In this document: one piece after another, positions 1-9,079 of the stretch
Numbering within the stretch: the stretch's first letter is position 1
Layout: every line of letters starts with the position of its first letter
Assembly (NCBI GenBank): GCA_963668605.1
Contig: OY764903.1
Coordinates: forward strand, 4,960,001 to 5,024,000
DNA: 64,000 nucleotides
Origin: G963668605 sp963668605
GTDB lineage: Bacteria > Acidobacteriota > Terriglobia > Bryobacterales > Bryobacteraceae
Direction of reading: 5' to 3'
Position numbers and translations under genes: made by a program
The notes under the pieces: model-generated
What the model was told of the DNA's origin: nothing
The model's input: the letters and a program-made list of their open reading frames with translations, nothing else
Databases searched by the model: none

Positions 1-138
1 GACCCAGGTGAATCGAAAGACCTCGCCCCGACGAAGAAAGAACTGGTGGAGGAGTTCGATCGTCTGCTGAAGTCCGCGCGCACCACGCCGCGAATGCAGA
101 AAGAACACGCGCATCCGTGGTGGGACGCGAGAAGCTGA
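1..138 (+). CDS. C-terminal end of a hypothetical protein (5' end outside window)
   Basis: An open frame runs from the first base to a TGA at 136-138 and encodes the last 45 residues of a protein whose start lies outside the window. The tail is charged and ends in HPWWDARS. No family can be named from this fragment. It converges on nuoH, and the space between the two gene ends carries a REP-like repeat. The frame is supported by acidobacterial-looking codon use, with G or C at most third positions, but the fragment is too short for certainty. Confidence 0.5.
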   Translation, partial: DPGESKDLAPTKKELVEEFDRLLKSARTTPRMQKEHAHPWWDARS

Positions 139-192
139 AGCCGCAATGTCGCCGGATTCGGAGGTTGGGATTCCCCGGGAACTGAAATGATT

Positions 193-243
193 CCCGCCTC
201 CGGTCGCTGGCGTTTCCGGCACTGTTGACCGTGAGCGGCTGTT
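193..243 (+). repeat. REP-like intergenic repeat, copy 1
   Basis: The core GCCTCCGGTCGCTGGCG is at 196-212, followed by TTCCGGCACTGTT and a tail GTGAGCGGCTGTT. The same order of words recurs at 14.7-14.95 kb, 40.1 kb, 61.3 kb and 63.5 kb. It sits between the converging ends of the gene at 1-138 and nuoH, a typical REP position. Confidence 0.75.
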
Positions 244-284
244 CCCTGCCGCGCTTCGGCAACTTACTCTGGTGTGGAAGTTGA

Positions 285-1460
285 CTATCGCAACATGCCC
301 AGGACGGCGTTGACCAGGACGCAGCCCATGCCGATCGGGATCATGTATTTCCAGCCGATGTTCATGAGTTGGTCGTAGCGGAAGCGCGGGAACGTGCCGC
401 GGATCCAGACCATAAGATAGACCATCAGCGCGACTTTGAAGAAAAACCAAAACGGCCCCACGATGGCGGCATTGAGGGCGGGGATTAGGAAAACTAATCC
501 CGCCAGCACCAGGGCCGCGGCTACGACGGCGAGAACGATCTGCTGCGAACGATCAGTCAGTTTGCGCAACAGATAGAAACAGCCTAAGCCGGAGCCAGCA
601 AGTAGGAGCGCCGGAAAGGCCATATTCAAGGGAATCGCGAGCATGCCGACGCTGGGAAACGGCCGCAGCCATCCTCCCCAGAACAGCGTGACGGCGACGG
701 AACAAACGACGAGGATGTTGCCGTATTCCGCCAGAAAGAACAGCGCCCAGCGCATGCCACTGTATTCCGTCATGAAGCCAGCCACGAGCTCGGATTCGGC
801 CTCGGGCAGGTCGAAGGGGGCGCGGTTGGTCTCCGCGATCGCCGCGATCAAGTACACGACGAAGGGTACGATCATGAATCCGAAGTTGTCGAAGACAAAC
901 CAGACGCCGCGTTCCTGCTGCGCCTTCACGATTCCGACCATGCTGAGCGTGCCTGCCATCATAACGCCCGAGAGCAGCCCCAGCGCCAAGGCGACTTCGT
1001 AGCTGACCAACTGCGCGGCGGAGCGCAATGATCCGAGCAGCGGGTAATGGCTATTCGAGGACCAACCGCCGAGGATGACGCCAAGAATGCCGACCGCCGA
1101 CGTGGCGCTAATGATCAGCAATCCAACATTCACGTCGGCAACTCGGACGACGGCGCTGAACGGCAGCACCGAAAACGCCGTCAGGGCGGTGAACGTGGAG
1201 ATCACGGGCGCTACCCAGAAAATGCCCGTGTCCGCATTCGTGGGAATGATGTCTTCCTTCAGCATCAATTTGAGCGAGTCCGCGATAGGCTGCAACAGGC
1301 CGTGCGGCCCTACGCGCATGGGGCCGAGGCGCACTTGCATATCGGCCAGCACCTTGCGCTCCACCAGCGAGAGGTAGCCGGCCACAAGCGGGACGACACA
1401 GATAATCACGACCGTCAGTACGAACGGCCAGAAGAGCGGGTTTGCGAGAACGGTTTCCAT
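285..1460 (-). CDS. nuoH: NADH-quinone oxidoreductase subunit H
   Basis: This is the membrane subunit of respiratory complex I that forms the quinone chamber between the hydrophilic arm and the proton-pumping subunits. The 391-residue protein is highly hydrophobic. It carries the family's signature segments, for example GPMRVGPHGLLQPIADSLKL near residues 46-65 and ETNRAPFDLPEAESELVAGF near 209-228, both known to line the quinone site. It is somewhat longer than the usual 325-350 residues because of extra hydrophobic sequence in the C-terminal third. It is the last gene of the operon, 9 bp after nuoN, which is unusual because nuoH normally sits between nuoG and nuoI. The start is ATG at 1460. 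Confidence 0.97.
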   Translation of the reverse strand: METVLANPLFWPFVLTVVIICVVPLVAGYLSLVERKVLADMQVRLGPMRVGPHGLLQPIADSLKLMLKEDIIPTNADTGIFWVAPVISTFTALTAFSVLPFSAVVRVADVNVGLLIISATSAVGILGVILGGWSSNSHYPLLGSLRSAAQLVSYEVALALGLLSGVMMAGTLSMVGIVKAQQERGVWFVFDNFGFMIVPFVVYLIAAIAETNRAPFDLPEAESELVAGFMTEYSGMRWALFFLAEYGNILVVCSVAVTLFWGGWLRPFPSVGMLAIPLNMAFPALLLAGSGLGCFYLLRKLTDRSQQIVLAVVAAALVLAGLVFLIPALNAAIVGPFWFFFKVALMVYLMVWIRGTFPRFRYDQLMNIGWKYMIPIGMGCVLVNAVLGMLR

Positions 1461-1469
1461 ACGATGCGA

Positions 1470-2930
1470 CTATCTCAATTGCGCCAGTCTCAAGAACGGC
1501 TCCGGGTAAATGCCGATCAGCAGCGTCAACCCGCCGGTCACTCCCAACGCCACACTCATTCCGAAGCTGGTCGTCAAGGCTACTTCGCTGGACGACTCGC
1601 CAATGAACATCGTGCGCACGATCCGGAAGTAGTAATAGATCGCCACGGCAACATACAACGCCGCAATCACGGCGAGGACGTAGTGGCCGGTTTCAATCAA
1701 AGAGAGAAAGATGAAGTACTTGCCGATGAATCCGGCCGTCGGAGGAATGCCCGCCAGCGAAAGCATGAAGATCAACATCAGCGTCGCGTAACCCGGACTC
1801 CTGTGCATCAGGCCGGAAAGATCCTCGACGTCTTCGCCGAGCAGGCCCTTGCGCCGCAGCGCGATCACCACAAGAAATGCGCCCAGATTCATGAACGCAT
1901 AGACCATCACATACACCAGCACGCCCTTGATGCCCGTGTCGTTTCCGGCGATCAGGCCAAGCAGGATGTAGCCGGCGTGCGAAATCGAACTGTAAGCCAA
2001 CAGACGCTTGATGTTGTTCTGCGTCAGTGCGCCGAGGTTGCCGACAGTCATGCTCGCCACAGCGATTACGATCAGGATCGGTTCCCACACGCCGCGCGCG
2101 GATCCCAGCGGACCGAGAAAGATCCGCAGCAGAAACGCAAACGAGGCCGCCTTCGAGCCGACCGCGAGATACGCCGTTACCGGCGTCGGCGCGCCTTCGT
2201 AGGCGTCCGGGGCCCACATATGGAAGGGCACGGCCGAGATCTTAAACATCAAACCCACCATGGTGGTGGCCAGACCGAGGAATAGCATCGGATCCCAGGG
2301 GTCACGCTGCGCCACAGCCGCCGCGACCTCGCGCAATCGCGTCGAGCCTGAAATGCCATAGAGAATCGAAAAACCGTAGGCCAGGAAACCGCTGGAAAAC
2401 GCGCCGAGCAGAAGGTACTTCATCGCCGCTTCATTAGAGCGTTTGTCGCTGCGCAGAAATCCAACGAGCACATAAAAACACAGCGCCATCAATTCGAGTC
2501 CGATGAAGAGCGTGATCAGGTCCGTGCCGGCCGCCAGGAAATACATGCCGCACTGGGCCAGCAGTATCAGCCCGTAGTATTCACCGTGGTGCTCGCCTTC
2601 CACTTCCAGATACTTGTAGGAGATCAGCGCGACGATCAGCGATGCGGCCACAAAGATCCAGTTGAAGAACAAGCCGATGCTGTCCACCACGAGGCTCCCG
2701 CGGAAGGCGGTCATTTCCTGCAAGCCTTGCGAGGCGAGAAACACGTGCTGGTTCCACAATCCCGCGCCGGTGAAAATCTCGCCGAGGACGACGAAGAGCA
2801 ACAGCCACTTGCGCTGCTTGGCGTCGGGGAAGATCAGAAAGTCGAACAATAGAATCGCGCAGCCGAACATCGCCAGCATGATCGCGGGGATCAGCACGAA
2901 GTGATCGTTGGTCGTATAGAACTGGTTCAC
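1470..2930 (-). CDS. nuoN: NADH-quinone oxidoreductase subunit N
   Basis: This is an antiporter-like, proton-translocating membrane subunit of complex I. The 486 residues are almost entirely transmembrane helices. Typical segments include FHMWAPDAYEGAPTPVTAYL near residues 230-249 and NNIKRLLAYSSISHAGYILL near 305-324, which contain the conserved charged residues of the proton path. The start is GTG at 2930-2928. It overlaps the nuoM stop in a GTGA junction and is preceded by a clear GGAGG, so translational coupling to nuoM is likely. Confidence 0.97.
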   Translation of the reverse strand: MNQFYTTNDHFVLIPAIMLAMFGCAILLFDFLIFPDAKQRKWLLLFVVLGEIFTGAGLWNQHVFLASQGLQEMTAFRGSLVVDSIGLFFNWIFVAASLIVALISYKYLEVEGEHHGEYYGLILLAQCGMYFLAAGTDLITLFIGLELMALCFYVLVGFLRSDKRSNEAAMKYLLLGAFSSGFLAYGFSILYGISGSTRLREVAAAVAQRDPWDPMLFLGLATTMVGLMFKISAVPFHMWAPDAYEGAPTPVTAYLAVGSKAASFAFLLRIFLGPLGSARGVWEPILIVIAVASMTVGNLGALTQNNIKRLLAYSSISHAGYILLGLIAGNDTGIKGVLVYVMVYAFMNLGAFLVVIALRRKGLLGEDVEDLSGLMHRSPGYATLMLIFMLSLAGIPPTAGFIGKYFIFLSLIETGHYVLAVIAALYVAVAIYYYFRIVRTMFIGESSSEVALTTSFGMSVALGVTGGLTLLIGIYPEPFLRLAQLR

Positions 2931-4483
2931 TGCGCGCCTCCCTGATGATGCTCAGCGGCTACCGGAGGAGCGGTATAGGGCCGCGCCGCGTAGTATCCGG
3001 GCTTCACGCGCTCCACCAGTTGCGCCACCGGTTTCTCCAGGATGTCGAAGTAAGGTTTGGGGTAAATACCGATCCAGATCGCCCATACGATCAGCGGCAG
3101 AAAGACGACCCACTCGCGCAAGCTTAAGTCCTTGAGGCCCAGGTTTTTCGCGTTGGTCACCTGCCCCAGCATCGTGCGCTGATACAGCCAGAGTAAATAC
3201 GCCGCGCCGAGGATCACGCCGGTGACGGCGAATGCGGCCCAAACCCAATTCGCTTCGAACGCGCCCTGCAAAATCGTGAACTCGCCGACGAATCCGTTGA
3301 GCAGCGGCATGCCCGCCGAACTCAGCATGGCAAAGGCGAAGACGATGGCGTACCAGGGCATCACGTGCGCCAGACCGCCGTATTCCTTAATTTCGCGCGT
3401 ATGGCGGCGTTCATAGATGACGCCCACCACAAGGAAGAGCATGCCCGTTGAGATCCCGTGGTTGACCTGCTGGATCACGCTGCCGGCGATTCCGTTCGGG
3501 TTCATCGAGAAGATGCCCAGCGTACAGAAGCCGAGGTGACTCACCGAAGAGTAAGCGACCAGCTTCTTCCAGTCCTGTTGCATCAGGCTGACCAACGCAC
3601 CATAGATAATGCCGACCAGCGACAGCGAGACGATTACCTGGATGATCCACGGATCGATGGAGGCCTTGGGCAGCAGCGGCAGCGAGAAGCGCAGAAAGCC
3701 GTAGGTGCCCATCTTCAGCAGCACGCCGGCGAGGATGACCGAACCGGCCGTGGGCGCTTCGACGTGCGCGTCAGGCAACCAGGTATGGAACGGGAACATC
3801 GGCACCTTCACCGCGAAACCGATGAAGAAGGCCCAGAACACCAACTGCTCCAAATAGAGCGGCATACTCAGCTTCATCAGTTCGGCGATCTCGAACGTAT
3901 AGAAGCCAAACTGCTGGTAGTGCTGGAAGTAGAGCGTCAAAATGCCGAGCAGCATCAGTACGCCGCCGGCCATCGTGTACAGGAAGAATTTAATCGCCGC
4001 GTAGAGTTTTCTCGGACCGCCCCACACGCCGATCAGGAAGTACATCGGCACGAGCACGGCTTCCCAGAAAACGTAAAACAGCATAAAGTCGAGCGCGAGG
4101 AACACGCCGATCATGCCGGTCTGCTGCAACAGCAGCATCGCGTAGTATTCCTTGAGCCGCTCGTCCACCGCGTTCCAGGACGACAACACGGCGACCATGC
4201 CGATCACGACAGTCAGCATTACCAGCAACAGGCTGATGCCGTCGATGCCGATGTAATACTTCACGCCGAGCGAGGGAATCCAGTCGAACTTCTCGACGAA
4301 TTGGAAACCGGCGGCATTCCGGTCAAAACGCAGCACCAGAGGCAACGCGACGAGGAAACCGGCCACCGCCGAAAGGTTGGCCCACAGCTTAATCAGCGTC
4401 TTCTGCGATCCCGGCAAAAACAGCAGGACCGCCAGCCCGACGAGCGGGGTGAACAATACGATACTTAGTAAGTGCTCGTCCAT
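2927..4483 (-). CDS. nuoM: NADH-quinone oxidoreductase subunit M
   Basis: This is an antiporter-like proton-pumping subunit of complex I. With a start at ATG 4483 (MDEHLLSIVLF) it is 518 residues. The frame is open 25 codons further upstream, but that extension would lie inside nuoL and is not hydrophobic in the family manner, so the shorter start is preferred. Family segments FHTWLPDAHVEAPTAGSVIL and KKLVAYSSVSHLGFCTLG are present. A short His-containing tail (AAEHHQGGAQ) ends in the GTGA overlap with nuoN. It begins 4 bp after the nuoL stop. Confidence 0.97.
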   Translation of the reverse strand: MDEHLLSIVLFTPLVGLAVLLFLPGSQKTLIKLWANLSAVAGFLVALPLVLRFDRNAAGFQFVEKFDWIPSLGVKYYIGIDGISLLLVMLTVVIGMVAVLSSWNAVDERLKEYYAMLLLQQTGMIGVFLALDFMLFYVFWEAVLVPMYFLIGVWGGPRKLYAAIKFFLYTMAGGVLMLLGILTLYFQHYQQFGFYTFEIAELMKLSMPLYLEQLVFWAFFIGFAVKVPMFPFHTWLPDAHVEAPTAGSVILAGVLLKMGTYGFLRFSLPLLPKASIDPWIIQVIVSLSLVGIIYGALVSLMQQDWKKLVAYSSVSHLGFCTLGIFSMNPNGIAGSVIQQVNHGISTGMLFLVVGVIYERRHTREIKEYGGLAHVMPWYAIVFAFAMLSSAGMPLLNGFVGEFTILQGAFEANWVWAAFAVTGVILGAAYLLWLYQRTMLGQVTNAKNLGLKDLSLREWVVFLPLIVWAIWIGIYPKPYFDILEKPVAQLVERVKPGYYAARPYTAPPVAAEHHQGGAQ

Positions 4484-4487
4484 AGAG

Positions 4488-6650
4488 TTAGCGTATCCAG
4501 TAATAACCGAAAAACGCGAGCACGCCGGCGACAAACACCAGCGCATAAGTCTGCACATACCCGGTCTGGATCACGCGCACCGGATACGAAAGCAACTTCA
4601 CGAAGAATGAGAGCAACCGCACGCTCCCGTCGATAACCCAGGTATCCCAAAATATCGAAGCTTTGGAGGTGAAGCGGGTCAGCCAGCCCGCGCCGTTGAC
4701 GCCGCCGTCCACCACGGTCTGGTCGAAGCGTCCGAGCACGCGCCCGCCGCCTTTGCAGAGACCGTCTACAAACAGGAAGTCGTAAATCTCGTCGACGTAC
4801 CACTTATTCAGCAGCGTCTTGTAGAGCGGTCCGCTGGCCGCCTGGATCGCATCCGTGGCCGACGGTTTCACCAGATACAGGAACCTTGCCAGCAGAATTC
4901 CGCACACAGCTACCGCTACGGAAAGACCCATCAGCAACCACTCCGTCCCGGTGTCATGATGCGCGGCGCCTTCGGTGGCTTGGTGCACGGCATGGGCGGT
5001 TTCCGAAGCGAACACCGGCTCCAGCCAGAGTTCAAAGGTTCGGAAACCATCCGGAAACATGGTCCACAGTTTCGGCACGCCGAACCAGCCGGCTAGCACG
5101 CTACCAGCAGCGAGCACAGTCAGCGGTCCGGTCATCGTAGCGGGCGATTCGTGCACATGCTTGGCCGTCTCCGGCTCGACGCGCGAATTGCCATAGAACG
5201 TCATGAACATCAGGCGAAACATATAGAACGCCGTCATGAAGGCCGTGACCACGCCGACTACATAGACGCTTTTTGACCCGATCGGCGAACTGTACACCTG
5301 CCACAGAATCTCATCCTTGGAGAAGAAACCCGCGAGTCCGGGGATACCGGCGATCGCCACGGAGCCAATGAGCATTGTCCAGAACGTGACTGGGATCTTA
5401 TCCTTCAACGCGCCCATCTTGCGCATGTCCTGCTCGCCCGACATCGAGTGGATCACGGAGCCGGAACCGAGGAACAGCAGAGCCTTGAAGAAGGCGTGCG
5501 TGTAAAGATGGAACACCGCTACCCAATACGCGCCCACGCCGACAGCCATAAACATGAAGCCAAGCTGGCTCACGGTGGAATAGGCCAGCACGCGTTTGAT
5601 GTCGTTCTGCACCAGCGCGATCGTCGCCGCCAGAATCGCCGTAAAGGCACCCACACAGGCTACGATGAATGAAGTCTCCGGCGTCAGTTTGAAAAGCGCA
5701 TTCGAGCGCGCGCACATGTACACGCCCGCGGTCACCATGGTCGCCGCATGAATCAGCGCGGAGACCGGCGTCGGACCTTCCATCGCGTCGGGTAGCCAGA
5801 CGAACAACGGCACTTGCGCGGACTTGCCAGTCGCACCGACAAACAGCAGCAGCGCCATCGCGCTGAGCACGCCGAAGTATCCGGCCTCGACCGGAAACGC
5901 CCCGCTCGACAGCGCCTTGTTGACGTCAACGAAACGCACCGTGCCCACGGTCGCGAACATCAGGAACATGCCCAACAGGAAGCCCGAGTCGCCGATGCGG
6001 TTGACGACGAATGCTTTCTTGCCCGCATCGCCGGCCGATTTCTTGTGGAAGTAGAAGCCGATCAGCAGGTAGCTGCACAACCCCACGCCCTCCCATCCGA
6101 CGAACAGGAGCGCGTAGTTATTCGCCAACACCAGCATCAGCATGAAAAACACGAACAGGTTGAGATACCCAAAAAAACGGTAGTAGCCGCCGTCGTGCGC
6201 CATGTAGCCGATGGAATAGACGTGGATCAGAAAGCCGATGCCCGTGACGACCAGGATCATCACGGAGCTGAGCGGATCGAGCAGAAAACCCCAGTCGGCG
6301 CCGAAAGTGGCCATCTGCCCATTGGCCATGTGAAACGGCAGCCCGGCCAGCCAGGTGAACTTGATCACCTCATATGTTTTTTCGGGCAACTGCGCGAGTT
6401 GGAGCACGGCGCCCAGGGAAAAGATAAGCGAGAGCAGCACCATGCCCGGACACAGCAAGCTGACGAGCATTTTCGTCGCGGGAGTGTGGTGATGCCCGTG
6501 ATCGTGATGGTCATGCTCCGGCCCGACACCCGGCGCCAGAGCGACCGTGGAAGGCGATTGAGGATCGAGCCGCTTGCCGATCAACAGCATCGTGAGCGCC
6601 CCGAACAAGGGGAATAGGGGTATCAGCCAGATCGAATCGAGAAAGTTCAC
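4488..6650 (-). CDS. nuoL: NADH-quinone oxidoreductase subunit L
   Basis: This is the most distal proton-pumping subunit of complex I, with a long C-terminal lateral helix. The 720 residues include the core antiporter segments FVWLPDAMEGPTPVSALIHA and NDIKRVLAYSTVSQLGFMFM and a long C-terminal extension. An unusual insertion near residues 36-58, between the first two membrane helices, carries a His/Asp-rich patch (EHDHHDHGHHH). This could bind metal, but no function is known to me. It follows nuoK by 10 bp. Confidence 0.97.
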   Translation of the reverse strand: MNFLDSIWLIPLFPLFGALTMLLIGKRLDPQSPSTVALAPGVGPEHDHHDHGHHHTPATKMLVSLLCPGMVLLSLIFSLGAVLQLAQLPEKTYEVIKFTWLAGLPFHMANGQMATFGADWGFLLDPLSSVMILVVTGIGFLIHVYSIGYMAHDGGYYRFFGYLNLFVFFMLMLVLANNYALLFVGWEGVGLCSYLLIGFYFHKKSAGDAGKKAFVVNRIGDSGFLLGMFLMFATVGTVRFVDVNKALSSGAFPVEAGYFGVLSAMALLLFVGATGKSAQVPLFVWLPDAMEGPTPVSALIHAATMVTAGVYMCARSNALFKLTPETSFIVACVGAFTAILAATIALVQNDIKRVLAYSTVSQLGFMFMAVGVGAYWVAVFHLYTHAFFKALLFLGSGSVIHSMSGEQDMRKMGALKDKIPVTFWTMLIGSVAIAGIPGLAGFFSKDEILWQVYSSPIGSKSVYVVGVVTAFMTAFYMFRLMFMTFYGNSRVEPETAKHVHESPATMTGPLTVLAAGSVLAGWFGVPKLWTMFPDGFRTFELWLEPVFASETAHAVHQATEGAAHHDTGTEWLLMGLSVAVAVCGILLARFLYLVKPSATDAIQAASGPLYKTLLNKWYVDEIYDFLFVDGLCKGGGRVLGRFDQTVVDGGVNGAGWLTRFTSKASIFWDTWVIDGSVRLLSFFVKLLSYPVRVIQTGYVQTYALVFVAGVLAFFGYYWIR

Positions 6651-6660
6651 GCGCTCGTCC

Positions 6661-6969
6661 TCACCATTTCAGCAGATCCACCTCGTCGGCCTGCACCGTC
6701 TCCTTGTTGCGGAACAAGGCGATCAGAATGCCGAGGCCAACCGCGGCTTCCGCCACCGCAACTGTAATCACAAAGATGGCGAAAATCTGCCCGGTCACTT
6801 GTCCGAAGTGGCGCGAGAACGCGATCAGGTTGATATTCACGGCGTTCAGAATCAGCTCGATGGACATCAGGATGATGACGATGTTGCGGCGCGTCAGCAC
6901 GCCCAGCGTGCCGATCAATAACATGGCCGCGCTGATGACAAGGTAATGAGCTGTCGTAATCGGATGCAT
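6661..6969 (-). CDS. nuoK: NADH-quinone oxidoreductase subunit K
   Basis: This is a small membrane subunit of complex I with three predicted helices and 102 residues, the normal family size. The conserved glutamate-bearing helix is visible in MSIELILNAVNINLIAFS (residues about 35-52). A second conserved glutamate follows in AVAEAAVGLGILIALFRN. The start ATG overlaps the nuoJ stop by one base (TGATG at 6967-6971), which suggests coupled translation. Confidence 0.97.
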   Translation of the reverse strand: MHPITTAHYLVISAAMLLIGTLGVLTRRNIVIILMSIELILNAVNINLIAFSRHFGQVTGQIFAIFVITVAVAEAAVGLGILIALFRNKETVQADEVDLLKW

Positions 6970-7490
6970 CAGATTCTCTTCTTCGCCATAACCACGGAAC
7001 CGACTACCGCGACCAGCAGCAGGATCGAGGCCAGCTCAAACGGCAACAGGTATTCGGAGAACAGCGCGTCCGCGATCCGCTCGGTATTGCCCGGCAACTG
7101 CACCCCCGCGGCCAGCGCTTCTACCGCAGGCGGCCCGAGCTTGAAAGCGCCGGCGCCCTTGGTTAGAAAGAAACCGAACGCCGCGCCCACACACAACACG
7201 CACGCGAGCGCCAACCACCATTGGCCGTTGAACTGCCGCTGTTTCGCCGCCTCGTCGAGATTCACCAGCATGATGACGAAGAGGAACAGCAACATGACTC
7301 CGCCGATGTAGAGAATGATCTGCACTGCGAACAGAAACTCGGCATGGTTCAGCAGGAACAGGCCCGCCACGCCGAGCAGCGACACAATCAGCGAAACGGC
7401 GCTATGCACGGCGCTCTTGCGGGTCACGGTAAGCACCGCACCCAGGAGCGAGATGAACGCGAAAATGTAAAAAAGTATCGTCTCGGTCAT
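6969..7490 (-). CDS. nuoJ: NADH-quinone oxidoreductase subunit J
   Basis: This is a membrane subunit of complex I of 173 residues and about five helices. The family's glycine-rich segment is visible as FAVQIILYIGGVMLLFLFVI near residues 54-73, which includes the pi-bulge helix of this subunit. It lies 7 bp after nuoI and is joined to nuoK by a one-base stop/start overlap. Confidence 0.95.
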   Translation of the reverse strand: MTETILFYIFAFISLLGAVLTVTRKSAVHSAVSLIVSLLGVAGLFLLNHAEFLFAVQIILYIGGVMLLFLFVIMLVNLDEAAKQRQFNGQWWLALACVLCVGAAFGFFLTKGAGAFKLGPPAVEALAAGVQLPGNTERIADALFSEYLLPFELASILLLVAVVGSVVMAKKRI

Positions 7491-7497
7491 GCTCGGC

Positions 7498-7953
7498 CTA
7501 GAACTTGTATTGAGTGGGCGTAGGCCCTTCTTCGAGCATCTGCCGGTCCCAGATCTGTCCGTCCCGGGTGTACGTCGCCAACTCGAAATCCTGAGTCAAT
7601 TCGAGCGCATCCACGGGGCAGGCGTCTTCGCACAGGCCGCAGAACATGCAGCGCGACGTGTCATAGCTAAACGTCGTCAACTCCTTACGTTTTGTCGCTT
7701 CATTGCGCTCGCTGGTTACCACAATCAACTTCTCGGGGCAGGCCAGCGCGCACAGGTTGCAGGCAATGCAAAGCGTCTCGCCCGTATCCGGGTTGGTATT
7801 CAACCGCGGCGCGCCGCGGTAACGCTCGGCAACTTTGGGCCGTTCCGCCGGATATTGCTCCGTGCAGATGTTTTTCGGGTGCTGGTTGCGAAATGTCACT
7901 CGCAGACCTTCCATTAGGTCCACGAGAAAAACGGTTCTGAAAAACTTCCTCAT
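7498..7953 (-). CDS. nuoI: NADH-quinone oxidoreductase subunit I (two 4Fe-4S clusters)
   Basis: This is the ferredoxin-like subunit that carries electrons through clusters N6a and N6b to the quinone-reducing end of complex I. The 151-residue sequence has two CxxCxxCxxxCP motifs: C62, C65, C68, C72 (CIACNLCALACP) and C102, C105, C108, C112 (CMFCGLCEDACP). It follows nuoD by 9 bp. The N-terminus begins with an amphipathic segment that usually anchors it to the membrane. Confidence 0.97.
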   Translation of the reverse strand: MRKFFRTVFLVDLMEGLRVTFRNQHPKNICTEQYPAERPKVAERYRGAPRLNTNPDTGETLCIACNLCALACPEKLIVVTSERNEATKRKELTTFSYDTSRCMFCGLCEDACPVDALELTQDFELATYTRDGQIWDRQMLEEGPTPTQYKF

Positions 7954-7962
7954 AGCCGCCCC

Positions 7963-9075
7963 CTAACGATCCACTTCTCCAAGCACGATATCGATTGTAC
8001 CGATGATCGCCACTACATCGGCGATCAGGCTGCCGCGGCACATTTTGTCGAGCGCCTGCAGGTTGATGAACGACGGCGGCCTGACGCGCACACGGTACGG
8101 CTGCACAGATCCGTCGCTCACTACAAAATATCCCAATTCGCCCTTCGGCGCTTCGATGGAAACATACGCCTCGCCCACAGGCGGCTTGATTACCTTGGGC
8201 ACCTTCGCGATGATCGGTCCCGGCTCGAGCCGCTCGACAGCCTGCCGCACGATGCGCACGCTCTGGCGCATCTCTTCCATGCGCACGATGTACCGGTCGT
8301 AGGTATCCGCGTTCGTCCGCGTCGGAATCTCGAAATCGTAAGTTTCGTAACCGCTGTACGGTTGCGCCTTGCGCAGGTCCCACTTCACGCCCGCCGCGCG
8401 CAACACTGGACCAGTCACGCCATACGCTTTGCAGTCGTCCGCGTTGAGAATGCCGACATTCTGCAGCCGTTCCATCCAGATACGGTTCACGGTGAGCAAC
8501 TCTTCGTACTCATCCACCTTCGGTACGAACCAGTCGCAGAACGCCTTCACTTCCTGCTCGAAGCCGTCGTATAGCTCATACTGCAGACCGCCGATACGGA
8601 ACGCGTGCGTCGTCAGGCGCGCGCCGCAGTAATTCTCGTAAATCTTGAGAATCTCCTCGCGTTCGCGCATGACGTAAAACAGCGGCGTGAGCGCGCCAAT
8701 GTCGAGCGCATGAGTTCCGAGCCAGAGCAAGTGGCTTGCGATCCTGTTCAGCTCGGTGAGGATCACGCGCACCACTTGCGCCCGCGGCGGCGCCTCCACG
8801 TTCAACAGTTTTTCGATCGCGAGACAGTAGCCCAATCCGTTGGAGACCGACGCGACGTAGTCCATGCGGTCCACGTAGGGCGCAAACATCGTGTAGGTGC
8901 GATTCTCGGCGATCTTCTCGACGCCGCGATGCAGGTAGCCGATCACGCAATCCGCGCTCGTCACCTTCTCGCCGTCCAGCTTAAGGATCACGCGTAGCAC
9001 GCCGTGCGTCGACGGGTGCTGGGGGCCCATGTTCAGCACCAGTTCCGTGGAATCCAGAAAGGTCTTTTCCGCCAT
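7963..9075 (-). CDS. nuoD: NADH-quinone oxidoreductase subunit D
   Basis: This is the 49-kDa-type subunit that forms the quinone pocket of complex I together with NuoB and NuoH. The 370-residue protein begins with the hallmark NMGPQHPSTHGVLR (residues about 14-27), whose histidine faces quinone. Further family segments are IGYLHRGVEKIAENRTY and the C-terminal GEVDR. It starts 4 bp after the nuoC stop. Separate C and D genes exclude the fused nuoCD arrangement. Confidence 0.97.
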   Translation of the reverse strand: MAEKTFLDSTELVLNMGPQHPSTHGVLRVILKLDGEKVTSADCVIGYLHRGVEKIAENRTYTMFAPYVDRMDYVASVSNGLGYCLAIEKLLNVEAPPRAQVVRVILTELNRIASHLLWLGTHALDIGALTPLFYVMREREEILKIYENYCGARLTTHAFRIGGLQYELYDGFEQEVKAFCDWFVPKVDEYEELLTVNRIWMERLQNVGILNADDCKAYGVTGPVLRAAGVKWDLRKAQPYSGYETYDFEIPTRTNADTYDRYIVRMEEMRQSVRIVRQAVERLEPGPIIAKVPKVIKPPVGEAYVSIEAPKGELGYFVVSDGSVQPYRVRVRPPSFINLQALDKMCRGSLIADVVAIIGTIDIVLGEVDR

Positions 9076-9079
9076 TGCG

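Noticed and set aside
1047..2285. Long plus-strand open frame opposite nuoH/nuoN
   Set aside because: The protein is very rich in Arg, His, Asp and Gln and has no family resemblance; it is the mirror of GC-rich membrane protein genes whose motifs are clear on the other strand.
3458..4468. Plus-strand frame of 336 codons opposite nuoM
   Set aside because: It has the same unnatural Gln/His/Arg/Glu composition and is fully covered by nuoM.
4484..4558. N-terminal extension of nuoM to an in-frame ATG at 4558
   Set aside because: The added 25 residues lie inside nuoL and do not resemble NuoM N-termini.
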